This document shows positions 1-5,496 of a stretch of 10,476 nt of DNA, one piece after another. A program made the position numbers and the translations under genes. The stretch covers positions 12,418-22,893 of the forward strand of contig HF990548.1 of assembly GCA_000432135.1 (NCBI GenBank), written 5' to 3'. The stretch is from Firmicutes bacterium CAG:124 (lineage in GTDB: Bacteria > Bacillota > Clostridia > Oscillospirales > Oscillospiraceae). Positions within the stretch are counted from its first letter, which is position 1; each line of letters begins with the position of its first letter. The notes under the pieces are model-generated. The model ran no database searches. It had not been told where the DNA came from and worked only from the letters and a program-made list of their open reading frames with translations.

Positions 1-1544
1 ACCACCCTGCGGAGGCCGCCTGCCGTGGTGATGCCAAAATTGATGGGCAGCTGATAGAGCTTTCCATCCACCTGCGCGGCCTCGACCGGGCGGGTCATGA
101 GTTTGTCGCGCGAATAGCCGGGGTCGGCGTCAAGATACGGCCAGAGGTTCTCCAACATTCCCCTGGCGGCATACTGCCGGATCGGCAGCATCATATTGCC
201 AACGATCAGATCCGGTATCTTGCCGGCGAGAACTTCGGTGTTGAACACGGTAAGACCGGCATAGTAATCCTCGCCGTCTGCATACTCCGCATAATCCCTG
301 ACCACGATGCGGCAGTCGGTGCTGGTCTGGTTGAACTTGACGATCTGGCTGCGGAGGTTATAATCAAGGCTGAAGCAGGCCAGCGTCAGCTCTGTTTTCT
401 GCTGCACATCGGCAGCATCCATGCGGTTCAGCACCAGGATCCGCTGCCGCTCCCGCGTTCCGTCATAGCTGTGCCCAAGGGTCACAGTGGCAATGCGACC
501 GTCAGCCAGGAAGTCGAGGCGATTGTAGCGGATGGTATTGCTGTCCACATCACATGCCAGCCAGTCGACGACCTTTTCCACCTCGCCGGTGTCCTTGCGT
601 TCGCCGAAGATATTACCGCCGTCTATAAAGAAATACCGGTAGACATCATTGCCCGGCTGCAGGCTCCATGCGCGGGAAGAGACCGGTGTTTCCTTTCCCC
701 AGTTCTTCGTTTCAGGGTCAAGCTGTTTGAAGGCCATCTTCCCGTCATTGTAAGTAGTCAGTGCGCCGACTTCACCGGCAGAGAGCTGGCAGAGATGGCC
801 GGAAAGCTCGTCAGCGGATTTGCTGAAAACGAAGCTGCCATCCGGCCCGTAAACATTGACTGTCTGATAATCGTAGGTATAGACATAGCCCTTATCATCG
901 GAGAGCAGGGTGTCAAGGTGCGAATAGCCCCAGTCTCCTGTGCTGTTCGGATCTTCCTCGTTTGCGGGGATGATGGTGCGAAGCAGCGTGCCATGCGCAT
1001 CCAGCTGGATGAGCTCCGAAAGGGAGGGCCCCATCTCGCCGTCATCCGTGTAAAGGTCTGTCCGGCGATAGATCCAGAGCGTGCCGTCTGTGCCGGCCGC
1101 GAGGGCATGGATCTCGGTGCTGCTGTTGCTGCTGCGGAAAATCTGTGTACCGTCGTCCAGATCTTCCACATCAGGCTTGTCAACGTAGTTGACAAGCTGT
1201 ACGCATTCTCCGCTGTCAGGGTCAAACCGGAAAAGGCCCTCGGAATAGGTGTCATAAGAAACCTCATTGCCGTCTTCGTCAATGTAGGTATCCTGTCCAC
1301 TGAGAATACTGGCAGTAAAATAAAGTGTACTGCCCGAAACGCAGCTCCGGCTGATCCACTGGATCGGTTCCGGCAGATCAAAATACTGCGGTTGATAGGC
1401 GTATTGAGACGCCAGCTCCGGTATCGTCTCCTGCTGTGTATTCTGGCTTGAATTGTCTGTCTTCGTCTTGTTTTTGCTGCACCCGGCAAGTGTGCCGAGC
1501 AGCAGCACAAACGCAAGACAGATGGAGAGCATTCGTTTTGTCAT
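1..1544 (-). CDS. Substrate-binding lipoprotein with N-terminal beta-propeller-like region (partial, C-terminus outside window)
   Basis: About 514 codons are open from the ATG at 1544 to the window edge, so the C-terminus is missing. The start follows an AGGAGG ribosome binding site. The first 22 residues form a lipoprotein signal: MTKR, a hydrophobic stretch, then the lipobox LAGC with the acylated Cys at 22, followed by a polar Asn/Gln/Thr-rich linker. Residues of about 45-375 hold repeated beta-strand-like segments (TLYFTAS, GLFRFDPDSGECVQL, GTLWIYR, GYVYTYD, VNVYGPDGSFVF), which resemble propeller blades. From about residue 385 the sequence turns into a family 1 extracellular solute-binding protein (ELTLACFS, then IPDLIVG and DGKLYQLPINFGI). 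This class delivers sugars or similar solutes to ABC transporters at the outer membrane face of Gram-positive cells. The substrate cannot be told, and the permease genes would lie off the left edge. The function class is fairly secure; the propeller call is an inference from strand pattern. Confidence 0.85.
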   Translation of the reverse strand, partial: MTKRMLSICLAFVLLLGTLAGCSKNKTKTDNSSQNTQQETIPELASQYAYQPQYFDLPEPIQWISRSCVSGSTLYFTASILSGQDTYIDEDGNEVSYDTYSEGLFRFDPDSGECVQLVNYVDKPDVEDLDDGTQIFRSSNSSTEIHALAAGTDGTLWIYRRTDLYTDDGEMGPSLSELIQLDAHGTLLRTIIPANEEDPNSTGDWGYSHLDTLLSDDKGYVYTYDYQTVNVYGPDGSFVFSKSADELSGHLCQLSAGEVGALTTYNDGKMAFKQLDPETKNWGKETPVSSRAWSLQPGNDVYRYFFIDGGNIFGERKDTGEVEKVVDWLACDVDSNTIRYNRLDFLADGRIATVTLGHSYDGTRERQRILVLNRMDAADVQQKTELTLACFSLDYNLRSQIVKFNQTSTDCRIVVRDYAEYADGEDYYAGLTVFNTEVLAGKIPDLIVGNMMLPIRQYAARGMLENLWPYLDADPGYSRDKLMTRPVEAAQVDGKLYQLPINFGITTAGGLRRV

Positions 1545-1627
1545 TGTTCGTCCTCCTCGTTTATGTTTACCATAATAAATCATTATCAATTTACGCGGTT
1601 TTCTACAAAAATGAACCCGCTTATTTA

Positions 1628-1966
1628 CTATCCTCCCTTTTGCCCGATCACAACACGCTCTACCTTGTCATCATTTTCTGCATCATAGAATACAAGAATC
1701 GTTGTGTCCGCATCAAGGTCCCACACATCCGCCCAGATCCCGGACGGCGTGGCGTCCGGCTCTCCCCAGCTGCGGCGGAGACTGTCTCTGTCCTGTGCCC
1801 GCAGCTGCTCCGCTGCGTACTGCTCACCCTTTTCCAGAATATACGCGGCCACGGTTTCTTTGGATGGAATGCTGTTGTCGATTTTTTCTCTGTCGGAGAG
1901 CCGCACCGCCAGCACAAGTGCCAGAAATACACAAACGGCTACGGTTGTAATGATCCGTCTTTTCAT
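1628..1966 (-). CDS. Small membrane-anchored protein of unknown function, 112 aa
   Basis: The ATG at 1966 follows a good GGAGGC site. Residues 5-22 form one hydrophobic segment preceded by MKRR, so the protein is probably anchored in the membrane with its C-terminal domain outside, or is a secreted protein with an uncleaved signal. The soluble part has a helix rich in Glu, Gln and Ala (38-60), then SWGEPD (66-71), GIWADVW (76-82) and two strands (ILVFYD, KVERVVI). That Gly-X-Pro, Trp, strand, 'KVxxV' order resembles small extracytoplasmic domains of the SmpA/BLIP kind, but no firm family match can be made by eye. It lies 83 nt upstream of the lipoprotein on the same strand with no clear terminator between them, so the two may be co-transcribed. 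No enzyme motif is visible. Confidence 0.7.
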   Translation of the reverse strand: MKRRIITTVAVCVFLALVLAVRLSDREKIDNSIPSKETVAAYILEKGEQYAAEQLRAQDRDSLRRSWGEPDATPSGIWADVWDLDADTTILVFYDAENDDKVERVVIGQKGG

Positions 1967-2062
1967 AATCCGCCTCCAATCCTGTTCTTTCCATATTCGT
2001 TGTTTACATGGGAACTATCTGTCCTGCGTTGCCACTTTTTCGTCTCTACCAGAAATAATATT

Positions 2063-2086
2063 AAGACTTTATATCAAATAAGTCTT
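2063..2086. promoter_or_regulatory. Inverted repeat AAGACTT-N10-AAGTCTT touching a -35 box
   Basis: Perfect 7-bp arms lie at 2063-2069 and 2080-2086, with half-site centres 17 nt apart. The right arm overlaps the TTGCCA -35 element of the promoter at 2085-2113. That placement would suit a dimeric repressor operator. No regulator family can be named from the sequence, and an AT-rich 7-bp repeat can occur by chance. Confidence 0.3.
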
Positions 2087-2113
2087 GCCAAAGCCTGCTT
2101 TCTCCTGTATAAT
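2085..2113 (+). promoter_or_regulatory. Sigma-A-type promoter for the RNA candidate
   Basis: TTGCCA (2085-2090) and TATAAT (2108-2113) are separated by exactly 17 bp. The predicted transcription start at about 2120 falls on the first base of the stem that closes the RNA candidate downstream. No protein ORF with a ribosome binding site follows within the expected transcript. Confidence 0.7.
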
Positions 2114-2119
2114 ATAGAT

Positions 2120-2349
2120 ACAGGGGAACCACGAATGCAACACCCTTGGAGACAGCGGGAACATCCCTTCTCCTCCGATCTCATAGCTTTGATCTTCTGG
2201 TTTTCCCAATGCACAAGATACTGGCTGCGGGCGGATACTACCCTGTCAGTATCTGCTGTATGACATCCCTGTCCTATGGCAGGTTCCCCTATGCCTGCTG
2301 TGCTCCTTCCTCCGCCGCCCCTGTGCCCGTACAGGGGCGGCCCCCTTTT
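2120..2349 (+). ncRNA. Candidate structured small RNA of about 230 nt, possibly 6S-like
   Basis: This is the main content of the 545-nt protein-free stretch 1967-2510. It starts at a well-spaced promoter and ends at a strong intrinsic terminator. The ends pair: AGGGGAACC at 2122-2130 is perfectly complementary to GGTTCCCCT at 2282-2290. A second helix inside it joins GACAGCGGGA (2151-2160, one bulged C) to TCCCTGTC (2266-2273). A 9-bp hairpin lies near the 3' side (2231-2239 with 2248-2256, loop ACCCTGTC). A closed rod with internal bubbles and a small 3'-side hairpin is the general plan of 6S RNA. I do not recognise diagnostic bases of 6S, tmRNA, RNase P, SRP RNA or a known riboswitch. An alternative is an attenuator leader for the alarmone synthetase 160 nt downstream. 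Nothing clear is seen in 2350-2510 apart from a poor TAAAAT at 2431-2436. Confidence 0.5.
2314..2349 (+). terminator. Rho-independent terminator of the RNA candidate
   Basis: GCCGCCCCTGT (2314-2324) pairs perfectly over 11 bp with ACAGGGGCGGC (2331-2341) around a 6-nt loop. CCCC and TTTT (2346-2349) follow, and a second T-run lies at 2353-2357. Confidence 0.75.
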
Positions 2350-2510
2350 GACTTTTTGGCAACACGGACGGCTCTGCCCCGGCTGTCATTCTCAACACAA
2401 AGTTTTTACGTCACATGTTTCTTTTTGTGTTAAAATGGCAGTGAGCTTACCGGATTGCAGTTTCATTTTGCCGGGAAGCTGATTCTGACACAAAGGATGG
2501 TTACGCCGAT

Positions 2511-3173
2511 ATGACAGCCTCTTCGTCTCTCCCGTTTCATGAAAGCCCGCACCGCTACTTTGTCATGCGGAATCTGTACGAGTCCGCTGTAAAACAGCTT
2601 GTGCTGAAGCTTGAGATTTTGAACAGTGAATTCAATACGCTGTATGCACGAAACCCCATCCATCATATTGAAAGCCGGGTCAAATCCTCGGAAAGCATCG
2701 TCGCCAAGCTCCAGAGGAAGGGATCTCCGGTTACGCTCGAAGCGGCAATGCAGGATATCAACGACATTGCAGGCGTCCGCGTCGTCTGCAATTACATCGA
2801 TGATGTCTACCGAGTCGCTGGGATGCTGGAGCGGCAGGAGGATCTGGAGATCGTCAAGCGGCAGGATTATATCAAAACGCCGAACTATAACGGCTACCGT
2901 TCGCTGCATCTGGATGTCCGTGTTCCCGTGTATCTTTCTGACCGGACGGAACACGTCGTCGCCGAGATCCAGATCCGCACGATCGCAATGGATTTCTGGG
3001 CCAGTCTGGAGCATGACATCCACTACAAGGCGGACCGGGCAAAGCTCCCGGCGGGCATCGATGAAGAAATGTTTGCCTGTGCGGAAAAGATTGCCGAAAT
3101 TGACCGGCAGATGCAGGATATGTACCGCCGCATCGCGGACGCAGAAGCGAATGGAGACGCCGTCAAAAAGTAA
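2511..3173 (+). CDS. Small alarmone synthetase, RelA/SpoT-type (p)ppGpp synthetase (RelQ/YjbM-like)
   Basis: The 220-residue protein consists of one nucleotidyltransferase domain of the RelA/SpoT family. It would transfer pyrophosphate from ATP to the 3'-OH of GDP or GTP, making (p)ppGpp in the cytoplasm. Visible motifs in order are ESRVKSSESIVAKL (54-67), DINDIAGVRVVC (82-93) with the metal-binding Asp at 85, YNGYRSLHL (126-134), EIQIRT (152-157) and FWASLEH (162-168). There is no HD hydrolase, TGS or ACT domain, and the length fits small alarmone synthetases. The C-terminal helix is charged, as in RelQ-like enzymes that form tetramers. The start at 2511 has an AAAGG-type site about 10 nt upstream; the next in-frame ATG (2565) would remove poorly conserved residues only. 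It forms a single-gene unit closed by a terminator. Whether it is closer to RelQ or RelP is not decided here. Confidence 0.9.
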   Translation: MTASSSLPFHESPHRYFVMRNLYESAVKQLVLKLEILNSEFNTLYARNPIHHIESRVKSSESIVAKLQRKGSPVTLEAAMQDINDIAGVRVVCNYIDDVYRVAGMLERQEDLEIVKRQDYIKTPNYNGYRSLHLDVRVPVYLSDRTEHVVAEIQIRTIAMDFWASLEHDIHYKADRAKLPAGIDEEMFACAEKIAEIDRQMQDMYRRIADAEANGDAVKK

Positions 3174-3191
3174 AGTTTGCTTCTTTCAGAG

Positions 3192-3229
3192 AGACCGGCA
3201 GCTGCATGGTTTTGCGGCTGCCGGTCTTT
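3192..3229 (+). terminator. Terminator after the alarmone synthetase
   Basis: AGACCGGCAGC (3192-3202) pairs over 11 bp with GCTGCCGGTCT (3217-3227), with two further G-C pairs inside the loop. The tail TTTCTC is short on T. The hairpin begins 18 nt after the stop codon. It also lies just beyond the stop of the minus-strand ORF at 3231, so it may act for both strands. Confidence 0.65.
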
Positions 3230-3230
3230 C

Positions 3231-3416
3231 TCAGTCCTTCCAGGTATCGATCAGAAGCTCGATCTCTGACGTGAACCGCCGCAGCCGCTGATTGGACTGT
3301 TCCTTGCAGGCCATCGCAACCGCGACAAGCCGCTGCGCCGCCTCTACAAGCTGCGCAAAGACTTCGGTCTTTTTCGCGCGACCCTTTCTCTCAACACGCT
3401 GACCCTCTGTGACCAT
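3231..3416 (-). CDS. Doubtful small hypothetical protein, 61 aa
   Basis: The ORF starts at an ATG (3416) with GGAAAG six bases upstream and lies 48 nt after the stop of the flavoprotein gene on the same strand, so it could be the last gene of that operon. The predicted peptide is basic at its start (ERKGRAKK) and then amphipathic helical (VFAQLVEAAQRLVAVA). It has no membrane segment and no motif I recognise. The reading frame is also open upstream of the ATG back to the flavoprotein stop region, which weakens the start choice. Its stop abuts the convergent terminator of the alarmone synthetase, a normal place for a gene to end. It may be a genuine short helical protein or a chance ORF. Confidence 0.4.
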   Translation of the reverse strand: MVTEGQRVERKGRAKKTEVFAQLVEAAQRLVAVAMACKEQSNQRLRRFTSEIELLIDTWKD

Positions 3417-3464
3417 CAGGAACTTTCCGTGCAGCAGATCAAATTCTGTTCCCTGCTTTTCAGA

Positions 3465-4388
3465 TCAGATGTTTTCTACAATATACCGCTCCGCCTGCTG
3501 TGCAGCCGCCGCGCCATCTGCTGCGGCAGTCAGAATGCCCCGGAGCAGCTTCGTCCGAACGTCACCAGCCGCGAAAACACCCGGAAGATTGGTTATGGTC
3601 GTTTCATTGGCGAGAATGTAACCCTGTTTATCCAGCGCGATCTGTCCATGAAGCAGGTTTGTTTCCGGTACGCCGCCGAGACAGATAAAGGCACCGTCGC
3701 ACGGCAGATTCCAGAGTTCACTGCTCCGCTGTTCCCGAATACGGATACAGGTGACCCAGTTTGCATGTAAAAATGCCCGAACCTCGCTTCCTGCATAGCG
3801 TTCAATGTTTCGCATCATTTTCAGCTTGCCCGCATAGGCCGGACTGATCTCCATATGCTCGCCCCCATGTACCAGACAGACTCGCTTGGCGATACGGGAA
3901 AGGAGCATCGCCGCCTCGGCAGCCTGCTCCCCCTCTCCGATCACCGCAACTGTTTTTCGCCGGTACATCATAGAGCGGCAAGCGGCATAATAGTGAACAC
4001 CGCGTCCCAGCATCTCCTCCTCGCCTTCCACACCGAGCTTTCTGGGCGGCGCACCGGTCGCCAGAATGACGGTGGGTGCCTGATAGGTCTGCTTCGCCGC
4101 TTCAATCACCTTGACTGGCTGCATCAGATGTACGCGGCGCACCTCATCTGTCACCATTTCTGCACCGAACCGCTCCGCGCCGCGCTGCATTTTTTCACTC
4201 AGACGCAGCCCATCGATCCCGGCATCAAAGCCCGGATAGTTCTCAATATTTTCACTTCGGATTGCCTGCCCGCCAATGGCCCGCTTCTCGATCACAGCCA
4301 CATGCAACCCTGCTCTCGCGGCATATAATGCAGCCGAATACCCGCCGGGGCCGCCGCCGATGATCACAATATCATACATATTTTCCAT
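3465..4388 (-). CDS. Thioredoxin-reductase-like FAD protein with degenerate redox and NADPH motifs
   Basis: The 307-residue protein follows the fold and length of low-molecular-weight thioredoxin reductases. It has the FAD dinucleotide site IGGGPGG (10-16), the GGQ segment (39-41), ENYPG (49-53), ATGAPPRKLG (110-119) and the C-terminal FAD motif GVFAAGDV (270-277). The disulfide centre is broken. Where the family has C-A-T-C-D-G, this protein has Y134-A-A-C137-R-S, so only the second cysteine remains. The NADPH domain is also altered: GGGDSA becomes GEGEQA (151-156), and the 2'-phosphate-binding HRRxxxR becomes HGGEHME (174-180). Its start has an AGGAGG site and overlaps the thioredoxin gene by 17 nt, so the two are translationally coupled. 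It probably binds FAD and may pass electrons from a different donor or act in a non-disulfide reaction. Ordinary NADPH-thioredoxin reductase activity is unlikely. Confidence 0.85.
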   Translation of the reverse strand: MENMYDIVIIGGGPGGYSAALYAARAGLHVAVIEKRAIGGQAIRSENIENYPGFDAGIDGLRLSEKMQRGAERFGAEMVTDEVRRVHLMQPVKVIEAAKQTYQAPTVILATGAPPRKLGVEGEEEMLGRGVHYYAACRSMMYRRKTVAVIGEGEQAAEAAMLLSRIAKRVCLVHGGEHMEISPAYAGKLKMMRNIERYAGSEVRAFLHANWVTCIRIREQRSSELWNLPCDGAFICLGGVPETNLLHGQIALDKQGYILANETTITNLPGVFAAGDVRTKLLRGILTAAADGAAAAQQAERYIVENI

Positions 4389-4728
4389 ACAGACCTCCTA
4401 CATTCAGTCCGAGCATTTTCTTTAAAAATGCGTCGATCTCCTTCTCAGAAGAAGGAGCGATCAGGAATCCAGCCACGGCTCCGTTGATAAACAGCAGCAG
4501 AGTCGGCAGCTTATGAATGTTATATCTGCGCGCCACAGCTGTTTCCGTATCAAAATTGATACGCCCAACGGAAAGCAGATTCTCATACTGCTTTTCAATT
4601 GACTCCAGCGCCGGTGCGAGTGCGCGGCAATACCCGCACCACGGTGCCCAGAACTTCACCAGAACCGGCTTTCTCGTTTTCAACACATCATCCCGGAAAC
4701 TGTCTGTTGTAATTGCCTTGATTGCCAT
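4372..4728 (-). CDS. Thioredoxin with atypical CGYC active site
   Basis: This is a 118-residue cytoplasmic thioredoxin-fold protein. The active-site segment is WAPWCGYCRA with cysteines at 31 and 34, so Tyr replaces the Pro of the usual CGPC. The cis-proline loop KLPT is present (Pro 75). The position of the buried Asp of classical thioredoxins (VDFWA) holds Lys25 (VKFWA). Both changes are expected to alter redox potential and partner choice. The ORF can be extended 42 codons upstream, but that extension is Arg/Cys-rich and unlike any thioredoxin N-terminus. The ATG at 4728 has an AAAGGAG site and gives a normal-length protein. The gene lies between a small membrane peptide and the degenerate reductase-like gene, and it overlaps the latter. 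The natural reading is a dedicated redox pair rather than the housekeeping thioredoxin. Confidence 0.9.
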   Translation of the reverse strand: MAIKAITTDSFRDDVLKTRKPVLVKFWAPWCGYCRALAPALESIEKQYENLLSVGRINFDTETAVARRYNIHKLPTLLLFINGAVAGFLIAPSSEKEIDAFLKKMLGLNVGGLYGKYV

Positions 4729-4810
4729 ATCCCGCTCCTTTCCCGGCGTTTCGCGCCAGCTCTTCTGTCTGCTTCCTATCTTCTGCTCCCTGGGGCTCTG
4801 CAGCCTGCAG

Positions 4811-4999
4811 CTACGCTTTCTCCGGGAACAACACAACACCGGACAAAATGCCAATGCTCGCGCCCAGGGTCACCACAACGGGGAGCTCTGTAATGAGCGC
4901 ACGTTCACCGAACAGGATGCTGCTCAGCCATCCAAGCACACCGCCCGCGACCGCCAGAATTGCGATCCGCAAACATCCGCGAATGATTCTCTTCTTCAT
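4811..4999 (-). CDS. Small two-helix membrane protein, 62 aa
   Basis: The ATG at 4999 lies 9 nt after AGGAGG. An ATG at 5008 directly touches that site and is a poorer start. The peptide begins MKKRIIRG and has two hydrophobic helices, at about 9-30 (with GGVLG) and 36-57 (TLGASIGILSG), joined by a short loop. The Gly-rich faces suggest tight helix packing. It is the first gene after the promoter at 5058-5086 and precedes the thioredoxin by 82 nt, so it is probably in the same operon. Layout and neighbourhood recall small membrane proteins found beside thioredoxin genes in anaerobes (for example the DUF6132 type). The cysteines of that group are absent, so the assignment is only a guess. Confidence 0.65.
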   Translation of the reverse strand: MKKRIIRGCLRIAILAVAGGVLGWLSSILFGERALITELPVVVTLGASIGILSGVVLFPEKA

Positions 5000-5057
5000 C
5001 GTCTGCATCCTCCTCTTCCCAAATTTATAATTAGGTCTTTGTCTTATTTATATTTCC

Positions 5058-5086
5058 ACTTTACCAGCAAACACCGTTCTTGTCAA
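5058..5086 (-). promoter_or_regulatory. Promoter of the membrane peptide-thioredoxin-flavoprotein operon
   Basis: On the minus strand, TTGACA (5081-5086) and TAAAGT (5058-5063) are separated by 17 bp, predicting a start near 5051. This leaves a leader of about 50 nt before the ATG at 4999. A terminator lies directly upstream, so the operon is insulated from the unit before it. Confidence 0.7.
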
Positions 5087-5097
5087 GAAACCGCCCA

Positions 5098-5143
5098 TAA
5101 AATGCCTCCAGACCTGCCGGTTCAACCATGGCAGGTCTGGAGG
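5098..5143 (-). terminator. Strong hairpin terminator of the short minus-strand unit
   Basis: A perfect 14-bp stem (5105-5118 with 5130-5143) has an 11-nt loop. Read on the minus strand it is followed by CATTTTAT, a short T-run. On the plus strand no T-run follows, so the direction is minus. No gene large enough to need it lies upstream on that strand, which points to the short unit that starts near 5482. Confidence 0.65.
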
Positions 5144-5197
5144 TCAGATACAGGCATCTTCATCTGCGGCTCCTGCAGGGATCTTGGTCATCTGCAT
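5144..5197 (-). CDS. Possible 17-residue peptide before the terminator
   Basis: ATG at 5197 follows AAAGGTG with a 6-nt gap, which is good for initiation. The peptide reads MQMTKIPAGAADEDACI and its TGA touches the terminator hairpin. It is short, acidic, has one Cys and no membrane segment. The good ribosome site and end position are the only support. Chance is a real alternative. Confidence 0.2.
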   Translation of the reverse strand: MQMTKIPAGAADEDACI

Positions 5198-5265
5198 AAT
5201 TCGCACCTTTCAGCAAAATGCAAGGTCAAATCGTGAATTGTTCAGGTGTAAGAATATCCACGGAA

Positions 5266-5421
5266 TCAGACACAAACTACACATCTTTGCAAACAGGCTT
5301 CTGCTGCGCCGGGACATTCAGCAATCGCAATGTCGCTCCAATCACCGGATAAAGATAGACAGTATGCTTTGCCCAGACGTACGAATACACAAATATCTGA
5401 ACAAACATGGTATTCAGCCAT
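5266..5421 (-). CDS. Possible cysteine-rich 51-residue peptide
   Basis: The ATG at 5421 lies 12 nt after GGGAGG, at the long end of usable spacing. The peptide has seven cysteines (7, 11, 21, 36, 43, 47, 50), with the last four clustered as CPGAAEACLQRCVVC. Such a pattern would suit a metal-binding peptide or a modified-peptide precursor. The frame uses AT-rich third positions (about 30 percent GC), unlike the other genes in the window, and it overlaps the 58-residue ORF of another frame. No modifying enzyme or transporter gene is nearby. It is listed only as a candidate. Confidence 0.22.
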   Translation of the reverse strand: MAEYHVCSDICVFVRLGKAYCLSLSGDWSDIAIAECPGAAEACLQRCVVCV

Positions 5422-5467
5422 TCCGGCAGCAATCCTCCCTTATCGCGCTTCATTTTACAAATTGCTA

Positions 5468-5496
5468 TTGAAACCGGAACTCTGTCTCAGTATAAT
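5468..5496 (+). promoter_or_regulatory. Promoter of the TIM-barrel gene
   Basis: TTGAAA (5468-5473) and TATAAT (5491-5496) are 17 bp apart, predicting a start near 5503 and a leader of about 40 nt before the ATG at 5542. The -10 box physically overlaps the -10 box of the opposing promoter. Confidence 0.75.

Larger units (their letters stand above)
5098..5482 (-). other. Short transcription unit of unknown content, about 380 nt
   Basis: This stretch lies between the redox operon and the TIM-barrel gene. It has no recognisable gene but carries its own minus-strand promoter (5489-5516) and a strong terminator (5098-5143). Within it, one frame gives a 58-residue ORF (5453-5277, start MKRDKGG) with no ribosome binding site. 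It has hydrophobic stretches and third-position GC of about 60 percent. After its TAG the same frame stays open for 16 more codons to 5226. Another frame gives a cysteine-rich 51-residue ORF (5421-5266). A 17-residue ORF ends beside the terminator. It could be a small RNA, a mini-gene unit or a decayed gene. I do not see motifs of tmRNA, RNase P RNA or 6S RNA. Confidence 0.4.

Noticed and set aside
471..1451. Long plus-strand ORF of 326 residues opposite the lipoprotein
   Set aside because: It has no ribosome site, and its opposite strand carries a clear lipobox, a consensus ribosome site and a solute-binding domain.
1572..1586. Fur-like inverted repeat ATAAT-N5-ATTAT upstream of the lipoprotein
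   Set aside because: The spacing does not fit the 7-1-7 or 19-bp Fur consensus, and the region is simply AT-rich.
2120..2349. tmRNA, RNase P RNA, SRP RNA or T-box identity for the RNA candidate
   Set aside because: None of their diagnostic conserved segments (for example GAGGAAAGTCC or the T-box TGGNACCGCG) can be found in the stretch.
2405..2436. Possible promoter TTTACG / TAAAAT before the alarmone synthetase
   Set aside because: The 20-bp spacing is too long and the -35 is poor, so it is not listed as a feature, although the gene may have a weak start here.
4729..4854. Arg/Cys-rich N-terminal extension of the thioredoxin
   Set aside because: No ribosome site precedes it, it is unlike thioredoxin N-termini, and the ATG at 4728 has an excellent site and gives normal length.
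5021..5041. PerR-like half-site TTATAAT in the leader of the redox operon
   Set aside because: Only one half matches; the expected second half agrees at about one of seven positions.
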